Source: CAYVQF01 sp964454015 | Lineage (GTDB): Bacteria > Myxococcota_A > Bradymonadia > UBA4248 | Length of the DNA: 64,000 bases | Direction: 5' to 3' | Assembly (NCBI GenBank): GCA_964454015.1 | Contig: CAYVQF010000001.1 | Span: forward strand, 309,518-373,517 | Shown: in pieces, positions 8,943 to 17,837 of the stretch | How positions within the stretch are numbered: position 1 is the first letter of the stretch | How the letters are laid out: each line of letters starts with the position of its first letter | Notes under the pieces: generated by a model | What the model saw: only the letters and a program-made list of their open reading frames with translations | Told to the model about the DNA's origin: nothing | Database searches by the model: none | Position numbers and translations under genes: made by a program

Positions 8943-9437
8943 ATGACGAATCAGGAACAATGCCCCGTGTGTCCACCCCTTGCCGAAGAAGTGTCGGTGC
9001 CCAACGAAGTGTCGCCCCCGGCGACGGTGTTGGCGCGTCTTCGCGCAGCTCTGGTCGCTTCCCGTCGCCAAGTAGGTATGACCCTGATTGAGATCATGAT
9101 CGTGGTCACCATCATGGTGAGCATCATGGGGGTCGTGGGCTGGTACGTCATCGGTCAAGCCAACAAGGCGAACATCGATTTGGCGGGGACGCAGCTCAAG
9201 AATATCAAGGGGATGGTCGAGACCTATCGCGTCTATTACAAGAAATTTCCGGAGAAGCTCGAGGATCTGGTCAACACGCCTGATGGCACCAAGATGATCG
9301 AGGAGATCCCCAAAGATCCCTGGGGCAACGACTATATTTACGAGCGCTCCGGGAACAAGAGTGTCAAGATCTTCTCGGCGGGCCCCGATGGGACGCCCAA
9401 CAACGATGACGACATCGTCGTCAAAGTCGGCGATTGA
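8943..9437 (+). CDS. gspG: T2SS major pseudopilin GspG, long leader
   Basis: A 164-residue prepilin and the main subunit of the pseudopilus. The processing site is G45 before MTLIEIMIVV, with Glu at position 5 of the mature protein. The globular domain keeps the calcium-site region (SAGPDGTPNNDDDIV). The predicted leader is 45 residues and contains CPVC, whereas GspG leaders are normally under ten. GGAG lies eight bases before the ATG. Internal GTG codons near 8994-9018 could give a shorter leader, so the start is not fully settled. Confidence 0.95.
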   Translation: MTNQEQCPVCPPLAEEVSVPNEVSPPATVLARLRAALVASRRQVGMTLIEIMIVVTIMVSIMGVVGWYVIGQANKANIDLAGTQLKNIKGMVETYRVYYKKFPEKLEDLVNTPDGTKMIEEIPKDPWGNDYIYERSGNKSVKIFSAGPDGTPNNDDDIVVKVGD

Positions 9438-9454
9438 CCGCCAGGAGTCGCTGC

Positions 9455-10204
9455 GTGCGGGCCCATTTCCCTCCCCATAGTCACCCTCGGTGTCGTTTTG
9501 AGCACCGGCGCCGTTCTTCGGTGCGCGCCGCTTTTCGCCAAGGAGTCACCCTCATGGAGGTGATGTTGGTGGTGGCGTTGGTGGCGGTGCTGATCACCAT
9601 GGTGGCCTGGGGTTTTGGCTTCGTGGGGCGTGCCGATGTGCAGGGCGAGTCTTTGCGCTTCAGCGCGCTGATCCGCTACATTTTCAATCAGGCAGCGACG
9701 CAGAACATGACGCTCCAGCTCGTCATCGACCTCGACGAGGGCACTTTCACGGTGGATGCCCTGGAGCTCAGCGGCGCCATGTCCCTCGACGATTTGGCTG
9801 GGCGCACCCTGAAAACCAGCCTGGGGGAGCACAAGAGCAGCACGCGGCGGGCGGGTAGACTCGATGACGAGGACACGCTCTTTGGTCAAATCGGCCGTCA
9901 GCAGCAGGCGGGGCCCTTCATCAGCGGTGAAGACGCACGCCTGAAGGACGGAGTCTATTTCGTGGGCGTGATGACCAGCCACCATGAGACGCTGCAGAGC
10001 GAAGGCGTGGCGACCATCAATTTTTTCCCCAGCGGTTTCGTGGAACGCAGCGTGATCTACATCGGCGACGAAGATGCGCGGGCGACGAAAGACAAAGGGG
10101 TGGTTTACACCCTGCTGGTGAACCCTCTCAATGGGCAGACCTCCGTGCTGCCCGGACGCGTGCCGATCGAAGAGCGGTTCTTTGCCGAAGAAGAGGCAGA
10201 TTAG
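9455..10204 (+). CDS. gspH: T2SS minor pseudopilin GspH
   Basis: A 249-residue minor pseudopilin, part of the pseudopilus. The processing site RQG before VTLMEVMLVV has the conserved Glu5, and a beta-rich globular domain follows. The GTG at 9455 is preceded by AGGAG with seven-base spacing. A TTG at 9434 overlapping the gspG stop would add seven residues. Even from the GTG the leader is 30 residues, highly basic and long for the family. The C-terminal domain ends in an acidic tail (FFAEEEAD). Confidence 0.9.
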   Translation: MRAHFPPHSHPRCRFEHRRRSSVRAAFRQGVTLMEVMLVVALVAVLITMVAWGFGFVGRADVQGESLRFSALIRYIFNQAATQNMTLQLVIDLDEGTFTVDALELSGAMSLDDLAGRTLKTSLGEHKSSTRRAGRLDDEDTLFGQIGRQQQAGPFISGEDARLKDGVYFVGVMTSHHETLQSEGVATINFFPSGFVERSVIYIGDEDARATKDKGVVYTLLVNPLNGQTSVLPGRVPIEERFFAEEEAD

Positions 10205-10217
10205 AGGCGACGAGGAC

Positions 10218-10880
10218 ATGGGTGAGCTTGGCCATAGATTGCGGGTGCGCGGCGGACGTGCCGAGGCTTTGAGGATGCCCGACCTCTGCGGAGGGCGCGG
10301 CGGCTTCTCATTGCTCGAGCTGATGATGGCCGTCTTCATCATGGCCGTGGCGGCGACGATTCTCTTGGGGACCCAGTCTACTTCGATTCGGCTGACGGGC
10401 TACGCGAACAATCTCTCAGTGGTTTCCATGTTGGCGCGGGCGAAGATGCAGGACATCGAGTACGAGATCTTGGCTGAGGGCTTCTCGGAAGGCTTCGCGC
10501 AACGCATGTCTGGGACCTTTTCCGATGAGGGGCATCGCGATATCCGCTGGGAGGCGGTCATCGAAGCCATCGAGGTCAGCGATGACGCGGCCAACGACTT
10601 CGTGGTCTCCATCAACGCCCAGCTCTATGGAGAGGGTGAAGAGGGGGGGAGCCTCAGTGGCAACTTGGCCTTCTCTCAGTTCCTGCCCCTCATGGTTTCC
10701 TACCTGCCGACCATCATCAATCAGCTCGGTCAACGGATCCGGCGGGTGACGTTGATTGTGGAGTGGGACTATTTGGGTAAGGCGCAGTCGTTGACCTTTT
10801 CCCAATACGTGGTGAGCTTGACGCCGCCTGAGGGTGAACCCGTTGGGATCGTGCCCGAGGCCGATTTTCCTCTTCGATGA
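10218..10880 (+). CDS. gspI: T2SS minor pseudopilin GspI
   Basis: A 220-residue minor pseudopilin, predicted to form the tip complex with GspJ and GspK. The processing site RGG before FSLLELMMAVFIMAV keeps Glu5. The chosen ATG is 13 bp after gspH and gives a 29-residue leader. The body is longer than typical GspI (about 125 residues) because it carries roughly 90 extra residues, including a Gly-rich acidic loop and a segment around PLMVSYLPTIINQLG. Assignment as GspI rests on order and the N-terminus; the globular domain is divergent. Confidence 0.85.
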   Translation: MGELGHRLRVRGGRAEALRMPDLCGGRGGFSLLELMMAVFIMAVAATILLGTQSTSIRLTGYANNLSVVSMLARAKMQDIEYEILAEGFSEGFAQRMSGTFSDEGHRDIRWEAVIEAIEVSDDAANDFVVSINAQLYGEGEEGGSLSGNLAFSQFLPLMVSYLPTIINQLGQRIRRVTLIVEWDYLGKAQSLTFSQYVVSLTPPEGEPVGIVPEADFPLR

Positions 10881-10890
10881 AGGCCAAGCC

Positions 10891-11634
10891 GTGAGCGCAG
10901 AGCAGCAGCAGAGTTCGAGCAAAGGGAGGGGTAGCCCAGGGGCGCTGCTTCTCCGTGGCGGCTTCACGCTGCTCGAGGTCATGCTGGCGGTCTCCATTCT
11001 GGCGCTCATCATGGCTGTCGCTTGGGGCACCTATGCGACGGCGACCACCCAGCAGCGGCGCATGCAGGACATCAATGTTCGGCTGCACGGGGTGCAGCAG
11101 GCCATGGTCCGGATGGTGCGCGAGCTGTCCATGGCCTTCGTCACGCCCCATGGCCAAGAAGAGAGCCAGCTCGACATTCGCTATCGCACGGGTTTCGTTG
11201 GTAAATCCAATCGCGTCGATTTCACGAGCCTCGCGCACATGCGGATGTTTCGCGACGACAAGGTGGGCGATCAATCGGAGATCTCCTACTTCGTGGCCCA
11301 GATGCGCAACGACGAGGGCGATATGGTGCGGAGCCTGGTGCGGCGGGAACAAGCTCCCATCGACGACGACTTCCAGAAGGGGGGCACGGTCATCACGCTC
11401 CTGGAGGGGGTGGAGTCTTTCAGCCTCTCCTACTGGGATGATGCCAAGGCCGATGTCTCCGTGGGCTCAGATGGGTGGATCGATGATTGGGACACAGAGA
11501 AGTCCGATTTCGAATGGCGTCTGCCGAGCCGTGTGCGCATCGAGATCGAGATCGCCGATCCCATGGGTGGACGCGGCAAGATGAAGTTTTCGACGCAGGC
11601 TGAGATACACTTGACGGAAGCGCTAGATTTTTAA
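10891..11634 (+). CDS. gspJ: T2SS minor pseudopilin GspJ
   Basis: A 247-residue minor pseudopilin with processing site RGG before FTLLEVMLAVSILAL and conserved Glu5. The C-terminal part has the GspJ pattern, a late strand VESFSLSYWDD followed by PSRVRIEIEIAD. The GTG at 10891 follows AAGG, and a GTG at 10834 would overlap gspI by 47 bases. The leader is 24 residues. Its neighbours are gspI and gspK, matching the conserved tip-complex order. Confidence 0.9.
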   Translation: MSAEQQQSSSKGRGSPGALLLRGGFTLLEVMLAVSILALIMAVAWGTYATATTQQRRMQDINVRLHGVQQAMVRMVRELSMAFVTPHGQEESQLDIRYRTGFVGKSNRVDFTSLAHMRMFRDDKVGDQSEISYFVAQMRNDEGDMVRSLVRREQAPIDDDFQKGGTVITLLEGVESFSLSYWDDAKADVSVGSDGWIDDWDTEKSDFEWRLPSRVRIEIEIADPMGGRGKMKFSTQAEIHLTEALDF

Positions 11635-11643
11635 GGAGGTGGC

Positions 11644-13140
11644 ATGTTGTTTCCACGGCCGCCTGCCCAGCGCGGCACCATGACAGGGCCAAGGTGCGCA
11701 GCCGCCGGGCTGCGCCACCTCGCCTTGTGTGGCATGCGTGCCGTTGACTGGGTCTCTCAGCCCGTTCGCGGCGAGGGCCGGGGGCGACGCGGGGTGGCAC
11801 TGCTCATGGTCCTGGCCTACGTGGCCATCATGAGCGCCGTGGTGGTGGTCTCCTTCATGAACAGCCAGGTCAGCTTCTCGATCTCGGCCAACGTCCGGGA
11901 TGAGCTCAAGGCCTACTATAAGGCGCGCTCGGCGTTGAATCTGGGACGCTTGATGCTGGCTTACCAATACGAGCTGGAGCAGGACGAGTTCTTTGGGCCG
12001 CGCATGCGCAAGTCCAACTTCCAGATGTACCAGATCATCGACCTGCTGATGGACCCCTTCAAGTCTGGCGCGGTGGTGGTGGACGTGCCGGGGGAGAGTG
12101 TCCTGGCGAGCTATGACCTGCAGGGCTCTGGGGCGACCGGGCTTGGGGACGAGTCTGGTGACTACACGGTGCGCGTCTTCCCGGAGGAGGGGCGCATCAA
12201 CATCAATCGCTTTGCTTCAGGGCTCGATCAGGTGGCCCTCTTCGACCTTTGCATGCTGCTCGCGCCGCAAGAGTACGACGACCTCTTCAATCCCAATGAC
12301 CGATCGCGGGCGCGCTTGGAACGGACTGAGGTCATCGGCGCGATCATCGATTGGGTGGATCCCGACCGCGAGCGGACCCGCATCTCGAACGCTTGCGTGG
12401 TTGAAGGCAGCGGGGGCGATGAGGACTCCCGTTACGGCGGCGGTCCAAGACGTTACCGCTCGAAGAACGCCAAGTTCACTACCATCGACGAGCTCTTTCT
12501 CGTGGACGGAATTGGCGACGACTTCATGGAGCTCTTCCGTGAGACCCTCACGGTCTATCCCATCGACAGGATCAACGTGAACCTGGCCAACGCGCGGGTG
12601 CTCTACGCGGTGCTGTGCAATTCACTTCAGGTCGAGGGCTATGAGCACCAGGTCTGGGCCTGCGCAGACCCGCGGGTGGGCACGCCGCTGCTGATCGTCG
12701 CCATGGCTCTCGAGGGCTACCAACAGTTTGTCCTCAACCCCTTGAACCTCTTGCACCTCTACACCGTGCAAGGTGAGCTGTCGGTGATCCCTGGCGTCGT
12801 GCCCGAGGGGACGGTGGTGCCCTTCCGCACCCCGGGTGAGTTTCGGGCGGTCATGCAGGCCATTCAGTCCGACCCTCTGCTCCTGCAACGATTTTTGATG
12901 TATTCGCCGACGGCTTATCTCAGCCTGGGAGAGGCCATGTTATACCTGGATCCGGCGGCGCTGGGTACCCAGCTCTTGACCTATGACGAGCGCAAGCTGT
13001 ACGGGAGCATCACCACCGAGAGCCCACGCATTTTTCGGGTCGTGGCGGTGGGGGAGTATAACGGGACCCGGAAGACCTTGACGGCGGTGATCGACTTCAA
13101 CAAGGAAGGCGGCAAGTACCTATACTGGCGCGAGTATTGA
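11644..13140 (+). CDS. gspK: T2SS minor pseudopilin GspK
   Basis: A 498-residue large minor pseudopilin that caps the pseudopilus tip. The hydrophobic segment after GRRG (VALLMVLAYVAIMS) lacks Glu5, which is normal for GspK. A large helical insertion domain follows, with EGRININ, IGAIIDWVDPD and FTTIDELFLVDGI, all GspK landmarks. A strong AAGGAGGT sits just before the ATG at 11644, supporting a 50-residue leader. Met codons 13 and 31 are alternatives but lack this signal. The protein is longer than the usual 320-350 residues. Confidence 0.93.
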   Translation: MLFPRPPAQRGTMTGPRCAAAGLRHLALCGMRAVDWVSQPVRGEGRGRRGVALLMVLAYVAIMSAVVVVSFMNSQVSFSISANVRDELKAYYKARSALNLGRLMLAYQYELEQDEFFGPRMRKSNFQMYQIIDLLMDPFKSGAVVVDVPGESVLASYDLQGSGATGLGDESGDYTVRVFPEEGRININRFASGLDQVALFDLCMLLAPQEYDDLFNPNDRSRARLERTEVIGAIIDWVDPDRERTRISNACVVEGSGGDEDSRYGGGPRRYRSKNAKFTTIDELFLVDGIGDDFMELFRETLTVYPIDRINVNLANARVLYAVLCNSLQVEGYEHQVWACADPRVGTPLLIVAMALEGYQQFVLNPLNLLHLYTVQGELSVIPGVVPEGTVVPFRTPGEFRAVMQAIQSDPLLLQRFLMYSPTAYLSLGEAMLYLDPAALGTQLLTYDERKLYGSITTESPRIFRVVAVGEYNGTRKTLTAVIDFNKEGGKYLYWREY

Positions 13141-13143
13141 CTT

Positions 13144-14790
13144 ATGGCCCAGAGATTTACGGGGATCGAGGTTGGAGAACGCAGCGTTCGCGCGGTTCGG
13201 CTCTCGCGCGGCGCGCGGGGCTTGGTGGCTGACACGGCCGTCGAGGAGCCCTATGCGGCGCAAAGTGAGGACGAAGGAGGCCTGCGCGGGGTGTTGCGCA
13301 AGCTGTCTTTGCGTCCCGATCTACAGGCCGATATCGTCGCGCTGTCCGTGCCGACGGGGCCGGAGCTCGTCACGCGTATCGACCTGCCCTTCGAGGATGA
13401 GAAGGTCATCGAGCAGGTGCTGCCCAACCAGTTGACTGGCAAGTGGCCGGCGGACGAGGGGCGGGTGGTCGCTTTCACCGTCTTGGGCAAGAAGGCGGGC
13501 CCGGAGCCGCTTTTCGATGTCTTGGTTTTGGGCTATCCGGCGCAACTCGCCCAGGGACGCATCGCCTTGTTGTCGGGGACGCGCCTCGAACCGCACATCG
13601 CCTTGCCGCTGCAGCTCGCGGAGGTCTCGGCCCTGCGTTTTCTCACGGGTGGGCGCAAAGGCTGTTCGGCCCTGTTGGACCTGGGAGAGACGACCAGCTT
13701 GCTGACCGTGGCCGATGGCGAGGACTATGTCATGAGCCGTTTGCAGCGGGTGGGAGGCAAGCAGATCACCCTGGCCCTGGCGCGGGAGTGGTCCTTGGAC
13801 GAATCCGAGGCGGAGAGGGTCAAGCAGCGCTGTGCTTTCGTGGCGCCTGAAGGTCAAGAGGATGCGTGGTTTGCGCGGATACGCGAAGAAGGCGGGATAG
13901 AGCCCTGTGCGCACGCCCCAGCGCAGGTGGCAGCCCTGGTGCGCGAGAGCCTCAAGCCCTTGCTACTGGGACTGCGCCAGTCCCTCAACGCGCTGCGGCA
14001 TCAGCATGGGAAAGAGATTGAGGTGCTTCATGTGGCTGGCGGTGCGGCGCGTCTGCCAGGGGTGGTGCCCTTTTTGTCGCGGGTGCTCAACATCGACTGC
14101 CGCCCCGTGCGCTTGGACACGCCGGCGCTGAGCAACCTTTTCCCCGACCCCTTGGCGCATCCGCAGTTGATCGGGGCTTTGGCGTTGGCCTTGGTGGGGG
14201 CGGAGAGTGAGAGCCAGAGCGGCGCATTGAATCTGCGCCGCGGTGTGCTGGCCTACAAAGGCACGCTGGAGTTTTTGCGTGAGAAGATGTGGACCTTCGT
14301 CGCGCTGGCGGGCTTGCTCCTGGCCGCGGTGATCTTCATGATCGCCACGCAGCACCACGCGCAGACCACCGAACACGCTCGCCTCAAGGAGGCGCTGGGC
14401 AAGGCCACGGAGCAGCTCCTGGGGACCCAGCTCTATTCGCTGACGGAGATTCAAACGGCTTTTGAGCGGGCGCGCGGCTTTGGCTTCATTCCCGAGCGCA
14501 CGGCTTTTGATCATTTCGAATGGATTTCCAACCGCTTTCACGACTCATTGGCCGATGTCGAGTTCGAGCTGGAGGCCATCGAGATCGAAACCATGCGCAA
14601 GACCGTGACCATCAAGGGGGAAGTGGCTGGTGACGAGGGCTTGCCCATGATGATGAGCGTCTTGGAGAGGTACGATTGCTTCCCTTCGGAGATTCCGAAC
14701 CCGAGGACCCAGAAAGTACGCGGGCGGGTCAGTTTTCAACTGCGCATCGAAGCCCATCACTGTTATGGTGCCGCTGGGGACGAGGAGTAG
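13144..14790 (+). CDS. gspL: T2SS GspL with PilM-like actin-fold cytoplasmic domain
   Basis: A 548-residue bitopic protein that recruits GspE to the membrane. The cytoplasmic part starts FTGIEVGERSVRAV, typical of the PilM/GspL actin-like fold, and contains LLDLGETTSLLTV and a late VLHVAGGAARLPG, giving a nearly full actin-like domain. One membrane helix lies at about 384-402, followed by a periplasmic domain with coiled-coil and ferredoxin-like character. It overall resembles a PilM-PilN fusion more than enterobacterial GspL. It starts three bases after gspK. Confidence 0.9.
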   Translation: MAQRFTGIEVGERSVRAVRLSRGARGLVADTAVEEPYAAQSEDEGGLRGVLRKLSLRPDLQADIVALSVPTGPELVTRIDLPFEDEKVIEQVLPNQLTGKWPADEGRVVAFTVLGKKAGPEPLFDVLVLGYPAQLAQGRIALLSGTRLEPHIALPLQLAEVSALRFLTGGRKGCSALLDLGETTSLLTVADGEDYVMSRLQRVGGKQITLALAREWSLDESEAERVKQRCAFVAPEGQEDAWFARIREEGGIEPCAHAPAQVAALVRESLKPLLLGLRQSLNALRHQHGKEIEVLHVAGGAARLPGVVPFLSRVLNIDCRPVRLDTPALSNLFPDPLAHPQLIGALALALVGAESESQSGALNLRRGVLAYKGTLEFLREKMWTFVALAGLLLAAVIFMIATQHHAQTTEHARLKEALGKATEQLLGTQLYSLTEIQTAFERARGFGFIPERTAFDHFEWISNRFHDSLADVEFELEAIEIETMRKTVTIKGEVAGDEGLPMMMSVLERYDCFPSEIPNPRTQKVRGRVSFQLRIEAHHCYGAAGDEE

Positions 14791-14794
14791 TGGC

Positions 14795-15355
14795 ATGGAA
14801 AAGTGGCGTGCAAAATGGCAAGCCTTGCAGCCGCGCGAACGGCTGATGCTGATCGCCATGGCGGCGGTCTTCTTCGCCCTGGCCCTGTTCATGGTGAGCG
14901 TCGCCATTCGAGATGGTTTCGCCACGCGGGCAGCGCAGATCGAGGCCTATCGAGAGGCCCTGGTCTATCTGGAAGACAACCAGAGCCGTTACCTCAAAGA
15001 CCGCATGGCCACTGAGGCCATGCGGGAACGCTTGCTCCGTGCCGACCCCAAGGTGGTGAACTCTTTCACGGTGATGGCGAGTGAGCTGGGCTTTGATGTG
15101 ACCGTGACCCCCAAAGACGCGCATCGGGCCTCAGCCACGGACGAAAGTGGCGCCGAAGAGCAAGAGATCGAGATCGTGATCCGCAGTGTCGAACACAACG
15201 TCCTCTTAGAGTATTTGTGGCGCATCTCCCGCTCGAATGCGCCCATTTACATTCGCCGTCTCGATATTCGCCAAGCTGGTGCGCGGATGAACAACCCCAG
15301 TGAGACCATGTTGACGGCTTCCCTAACGGTCGTCTCTTATCGCCTGAAGGAGTAA
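14795..15355 (+). CDS. gspM: T2SS GspM
   Basis: A 186-residue bitopic protein: a short basic cytoplasmic tail with LQPRERLMLIA, one membrane helix (about 22-42), a periplasmic coiled coil and a ferredoxin-like domain ending in strands IRRLDIRQ and LTASLTVVSYRL. GspM partners GspL in the platform. The ATG at 14795 follows GAGGAG with ideal spacing and lies four bases after gspL. An upstream in-frame ATG at 14765 lies inside gspL and is less likely. Confidence 0.9.
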   Translation: MEKWRAKWQALQPRERLMLIAMAAVFFALALFMVSVAIRDGFATRAAQIEAYREALVYLEDNQSRYLKDRMATEAMRERLLRADPKVVNSFTVMASELGFDVTVTPKDAHRASATDESGAEEQEIEIVIRSVEHNVLLEYLWRISRSNAPIYIRRLDIRQAGARMNNPSETMLTASLTVVSYRLKE

Positions 15356-15363
15356 GCCCAACG

Positions 15364-16686
15364 ATGCGTGCGAAACTTTTACAGGCCTTGTTGCTCGCGA
15401 CAGTAGCCTTGATTTCGACGCTGCTGTTCATCGCCCTGACCTTCCCCGATGCGGCGCTCAAGCACTTGGTCCTGCGTTCAGTAGAGAAAGCCTTGGATCA
15501 CAGCTATCGCGTGGAAGCCGGCGAGATGCGCTTTGGCTTCATGAGCGGTATCGAGTTCAAGCAAGTGCGGATGATCCCCCGCTTCGGGGCCGATGACGAG
15601 GACGATCTGCCTGCCATGAAGGGCGAGGGCGCACGCAGCGACACGGGGGACCATTACTGCCCGGTGACGGTGGAGCCCATTCCCTTCTTCATCGATAGAA
15701 TGGCGATGGATCTGTCCTGGCTGGCATTGGCGCGCGGTGATATGGACGTCGATTTCGAAATCGAGGCGGCCGATGGCACGATCAAGGGTGCGCTGGGCAA
15801 GGAAGAGGGTGTGCAGAAGCTCGAGACGAAGGTCGATGGGGTGCGGCTGCAACGCTTCACCCTGTTGCGCAACAAGATGGGACTGCATGCCGAAGGACGC
15901 TTGAGCGGCCAAGTCTCACTCACCTTTGGCGATCAGATGAGCCTCAGCAGTGGCAAAATGACCATCGTGGCCAGCGACGTCGTGCTCTGCCCCAAGCGCT
16001 TCAAAGTGTCCATGCCCAATGTGCCCTTCTTCGAGCTGCCCTTGACGCGTCTGGGCGACATCGCTGGTGAAGTGGTCATCACGCCGCAGCGGCGCTTGGA
16101 GTTCACCCGTTTTACTGGTGAGGGCCCCGATATGTCCTTCACGGTGGAGGGATTCATCCAGTTGGCCAGCCCGAACTTCCCCAAGACCCGGTACGAGGTT
16201 CGGATCTCTTTGCGGCCCGATCCGGCTTGGGTGCAAGAGCACGCCATGGACATTCTCTACAAGATGTGTCGCCGCTTCGATGATGGCTCGGTTCAGTTCC
16301 TCATCACCGGTCAGGCCGGAGAAGTGCGCCGCGATTGCGTCCGCGCCTCTGGGGCCAATGTCCACTCCAACGCGGCCCCTGTGGCCGCGCCGCCCAGACT
16401 CGCCGCGATGGCGCCGGCTGAGGTGCAGCCCATCCTGCCAGCGGCTTCGCAGGTGATGGCCCAGCAGGGAGAGGAGAAGCCCTGGCCAGAAGAGGTGGCC
16501 TTCGAGCCGGCGAGATCCGAGGGGCAGCGGCGTGCTGCTGAGAAGGGAGTGGGGCGCATGGGCTCTGGACGTGGCATCGACCGAGGCATACGACCCGCAG
16601 ATCCAGCCGCTCTGCGCGGCCGTGTCGACCCCGTCCCCGAATCGCGGCGACGCCGGGTCCTCGATGTCTACGGCAAGGACGAGTGA
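15364..16686 (+). CDS. gspN: T2SS GspN
   Basis: A 440-residue protein with an N-terminal membrane anchor (about 8-28). A long beta-rich periplasmic region contains AMKLDLSWLAL-type and DIAGEVVITPQ patterns like the GspN/AsmA-related family. The last 110 residues are Pro/Ala-rich and then Arg-rich and look disordered. GspN is found in many deltaproteobacterial and some gammaproteobacterial T2SS operons; its role is poorly defined. This is the last gene of the operon. It converges on a lipoprotein gene 14 bp away, and a small hairpin sits at the junction. Confidence 0.85.
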   Translation: MRAKLLQALLLATVALISTLLFIALTFPDAALKHLVLRSVEKALDHSYRVEAGEMRFGFMSGIEFKQVRMIPRFGADDEDDLPAMKGEGARSDTGDHYCPVTVEPIPFFIDRMAMDLSWLALARGDMDVDFEIEAADGTIKGALGKEEGVQKLETKVDGVRLQRFTLLRNKMGLHAEGRLSGQVSLTFGDQMSLSSGKMTIVASDVVLCPKRFKVSMPNVPFFELPLTRLGDIAGEVVITPQRRLEFTRFTGEGPDMSFTVEGFIQLASPNFPKTRYEVRISLRPDPAWVQEHAMDILYKMCRRFDDGSVQFLITGQAGEVRRDCVRASGANVHSNAAPVAAPPRLAAMAPAEVQPILPAASQVMAQQGEEKPWPEEVAFEPARSEGQRRAAEKGVGRMGSGRGIDRGIRPADPAALRGRVDPVPESRRRRVLDVYGKDE

Positions 16687-16695
16687 GCGGGTGCT

Positions 16696-16708
16696 GGCGC
16701 TAAGCGCC
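16696..16708. terminator. Short hairpin at the gspN / lipoprotein convergent junction
   Basis: GGCGC-TAA-GCGCC forms a five-base-pair GC stem between two convergent genes and overlaps the stop codon of the minus-strand gene. There is no U-tract. The same 13-base palindrome recurs, in the other orientation, inside a longer one at 37935-37951. It is a possible bidirectional terminator; the evidence is weak. Confidence 0.35.
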
Positions 16709-17632
16709 GCAGAACCAACCGCTCATCCACAGCCAGCCCTCCTCGCGATAGAGCAGCAGGGAGATGCCCCAACCCTCGTAGTAGTAGACCTCGACCGTGA
16801 CCTCCTCGGCTTGGTCGTGGTTGAGATCGCTCAGGGCGCTGACGCGAAAATACTCGAGATTCGACGAAGCGAGCACCTCAGCGCTGTGGGGGTTGGCGGC
16901 GCGGATGAGGAAGAGACCCGAGACGCGGGGGACGGGCCACTCGTCGATGGAGATGTGGGCTGACACCAAGAGGTCCTTTTGCCCGTCGCCGTCGACATCG
17001 GCGAGGAGGGACTGGCTGATCTGCAAGGCGTCTAGAGAGGGAAGGTCCCGATCCTCCTCGTTCAGGCTCTCTGCTGCGAGGCGTTCAAGCTCCTCCTGCA
17101 CGGCGATGCGCAAGACGGCGCTCTGTTGCGGGGTCAGCAAGATGACGGCGTCCGGGGCGATCAAGCGCAAGGTCGCGCGTGCGGCGGCGCTGACAGCCAA
17201 GGGCCACTTGGGCAAGTCGCCGGCAATGACCTGGGCCGCGCGGATCTCCCCAGCCGCTTCACAGAGGGTCACGGTCGGCTCCTGAGGCTCGATGGCCGCG
17301 CCGTCTGGCCACTCCAAGCGATCGCCTGCTTCGGGAAAGCAGTCGGGCGTCCACATCCCGGTGTTGGGGTCGTGACAGGCCAGGGGGACGATGACCGGGA
17401 CCTCGGCATAGGGCGTCTCCGGCGCGCTGTTATCGATGCAGGCCAGAAAACACTCTATATCGGTGCAACCCTGCTCGCAGGCACTCGGAACATGGGAGGT
17501 TAGGGCGGCGAAAAGCATCGCCCGCGGTTCGGGGACGAGCTTCGTCGCAGCGTCCTGTTCCGTGACCGCCGGTGCCGAGGCACAGGCCAAGGAGAGCAGC
17601 GCAAGAAGCAGAGCGAAGGGGAGGGCTTTCAT
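16700..17632 (-). CDS. Lipoprotein with FG-GAP-like repeats, unknown function
   Basis: A 310-residue predicted lipoprotein (signal peptide ending LLSLAC, Cys at residue 17). A Cys-rich stretch near 52-68 (ACEQGCTDIECFLACI) is followed by a helical middle. The C-terminus has two segments, ADVDGDGQKDLLVSAHI and SDLNHDQAEEVTVEVYYY, resembling calcium-binding FG-GAP/beta-propeller repeats seen in surface proteins. No family could be named with confidence. It is transcribed away from fur and converges on gspN, so it is not part of the T2SS operon. Confidence 0.75.
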   Translation of the reverse strand: MKALPFALLLALLSLACASAPAVTEQDAATKLVPEPRAMLFAALTSHVPSACEQGCTDIECFLACIDNSAPETPYAEVPVIVPLACHDPNTGMWTPDCFPEAGDRLEWPDGAAIEPQEPTVTLCEAAGEIRAAQVIAGDLPKWPLAVSAAARATLRLIAPDAVILLTPQQSAVLRIAVQEELERLAAESLNEEDRDLPSLDALQISQSLLADVDGDGQKDLLVSAHISIDEWPVPRVSGLFLIRAANPHSAEVLASSNLEYFRVSALSDLNHDQAEEVTVEVYYYEGWGISLLLYREEGWLWMSGWFCGA

Positions 17633-17837
17633 AGGACTCCTGGGAAACGGTGCGGCCGGGACTCGGCCTCGTTGGCCATTGGTAGTGTCACCACGGCCGA
17701 GCCGTCAATGCTGTTGGCCGCAGCGGCTTCGGGGGCAAGTGGTCCTTGCAATCGCCCTTGGCATCGCCGATGATGCCGCAGAGCGCACCACTGTTAGCGG
17801 GGGTGCGCCGCGAAGCGATCGTGAGGATGGAAGCGTT

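Noticed and set aside
16532..16963. 143-codon frame crossing the gspN end
   Set aside because: Overlaps gspN and the antisense of the lipoprotein, with no recognisable motif.
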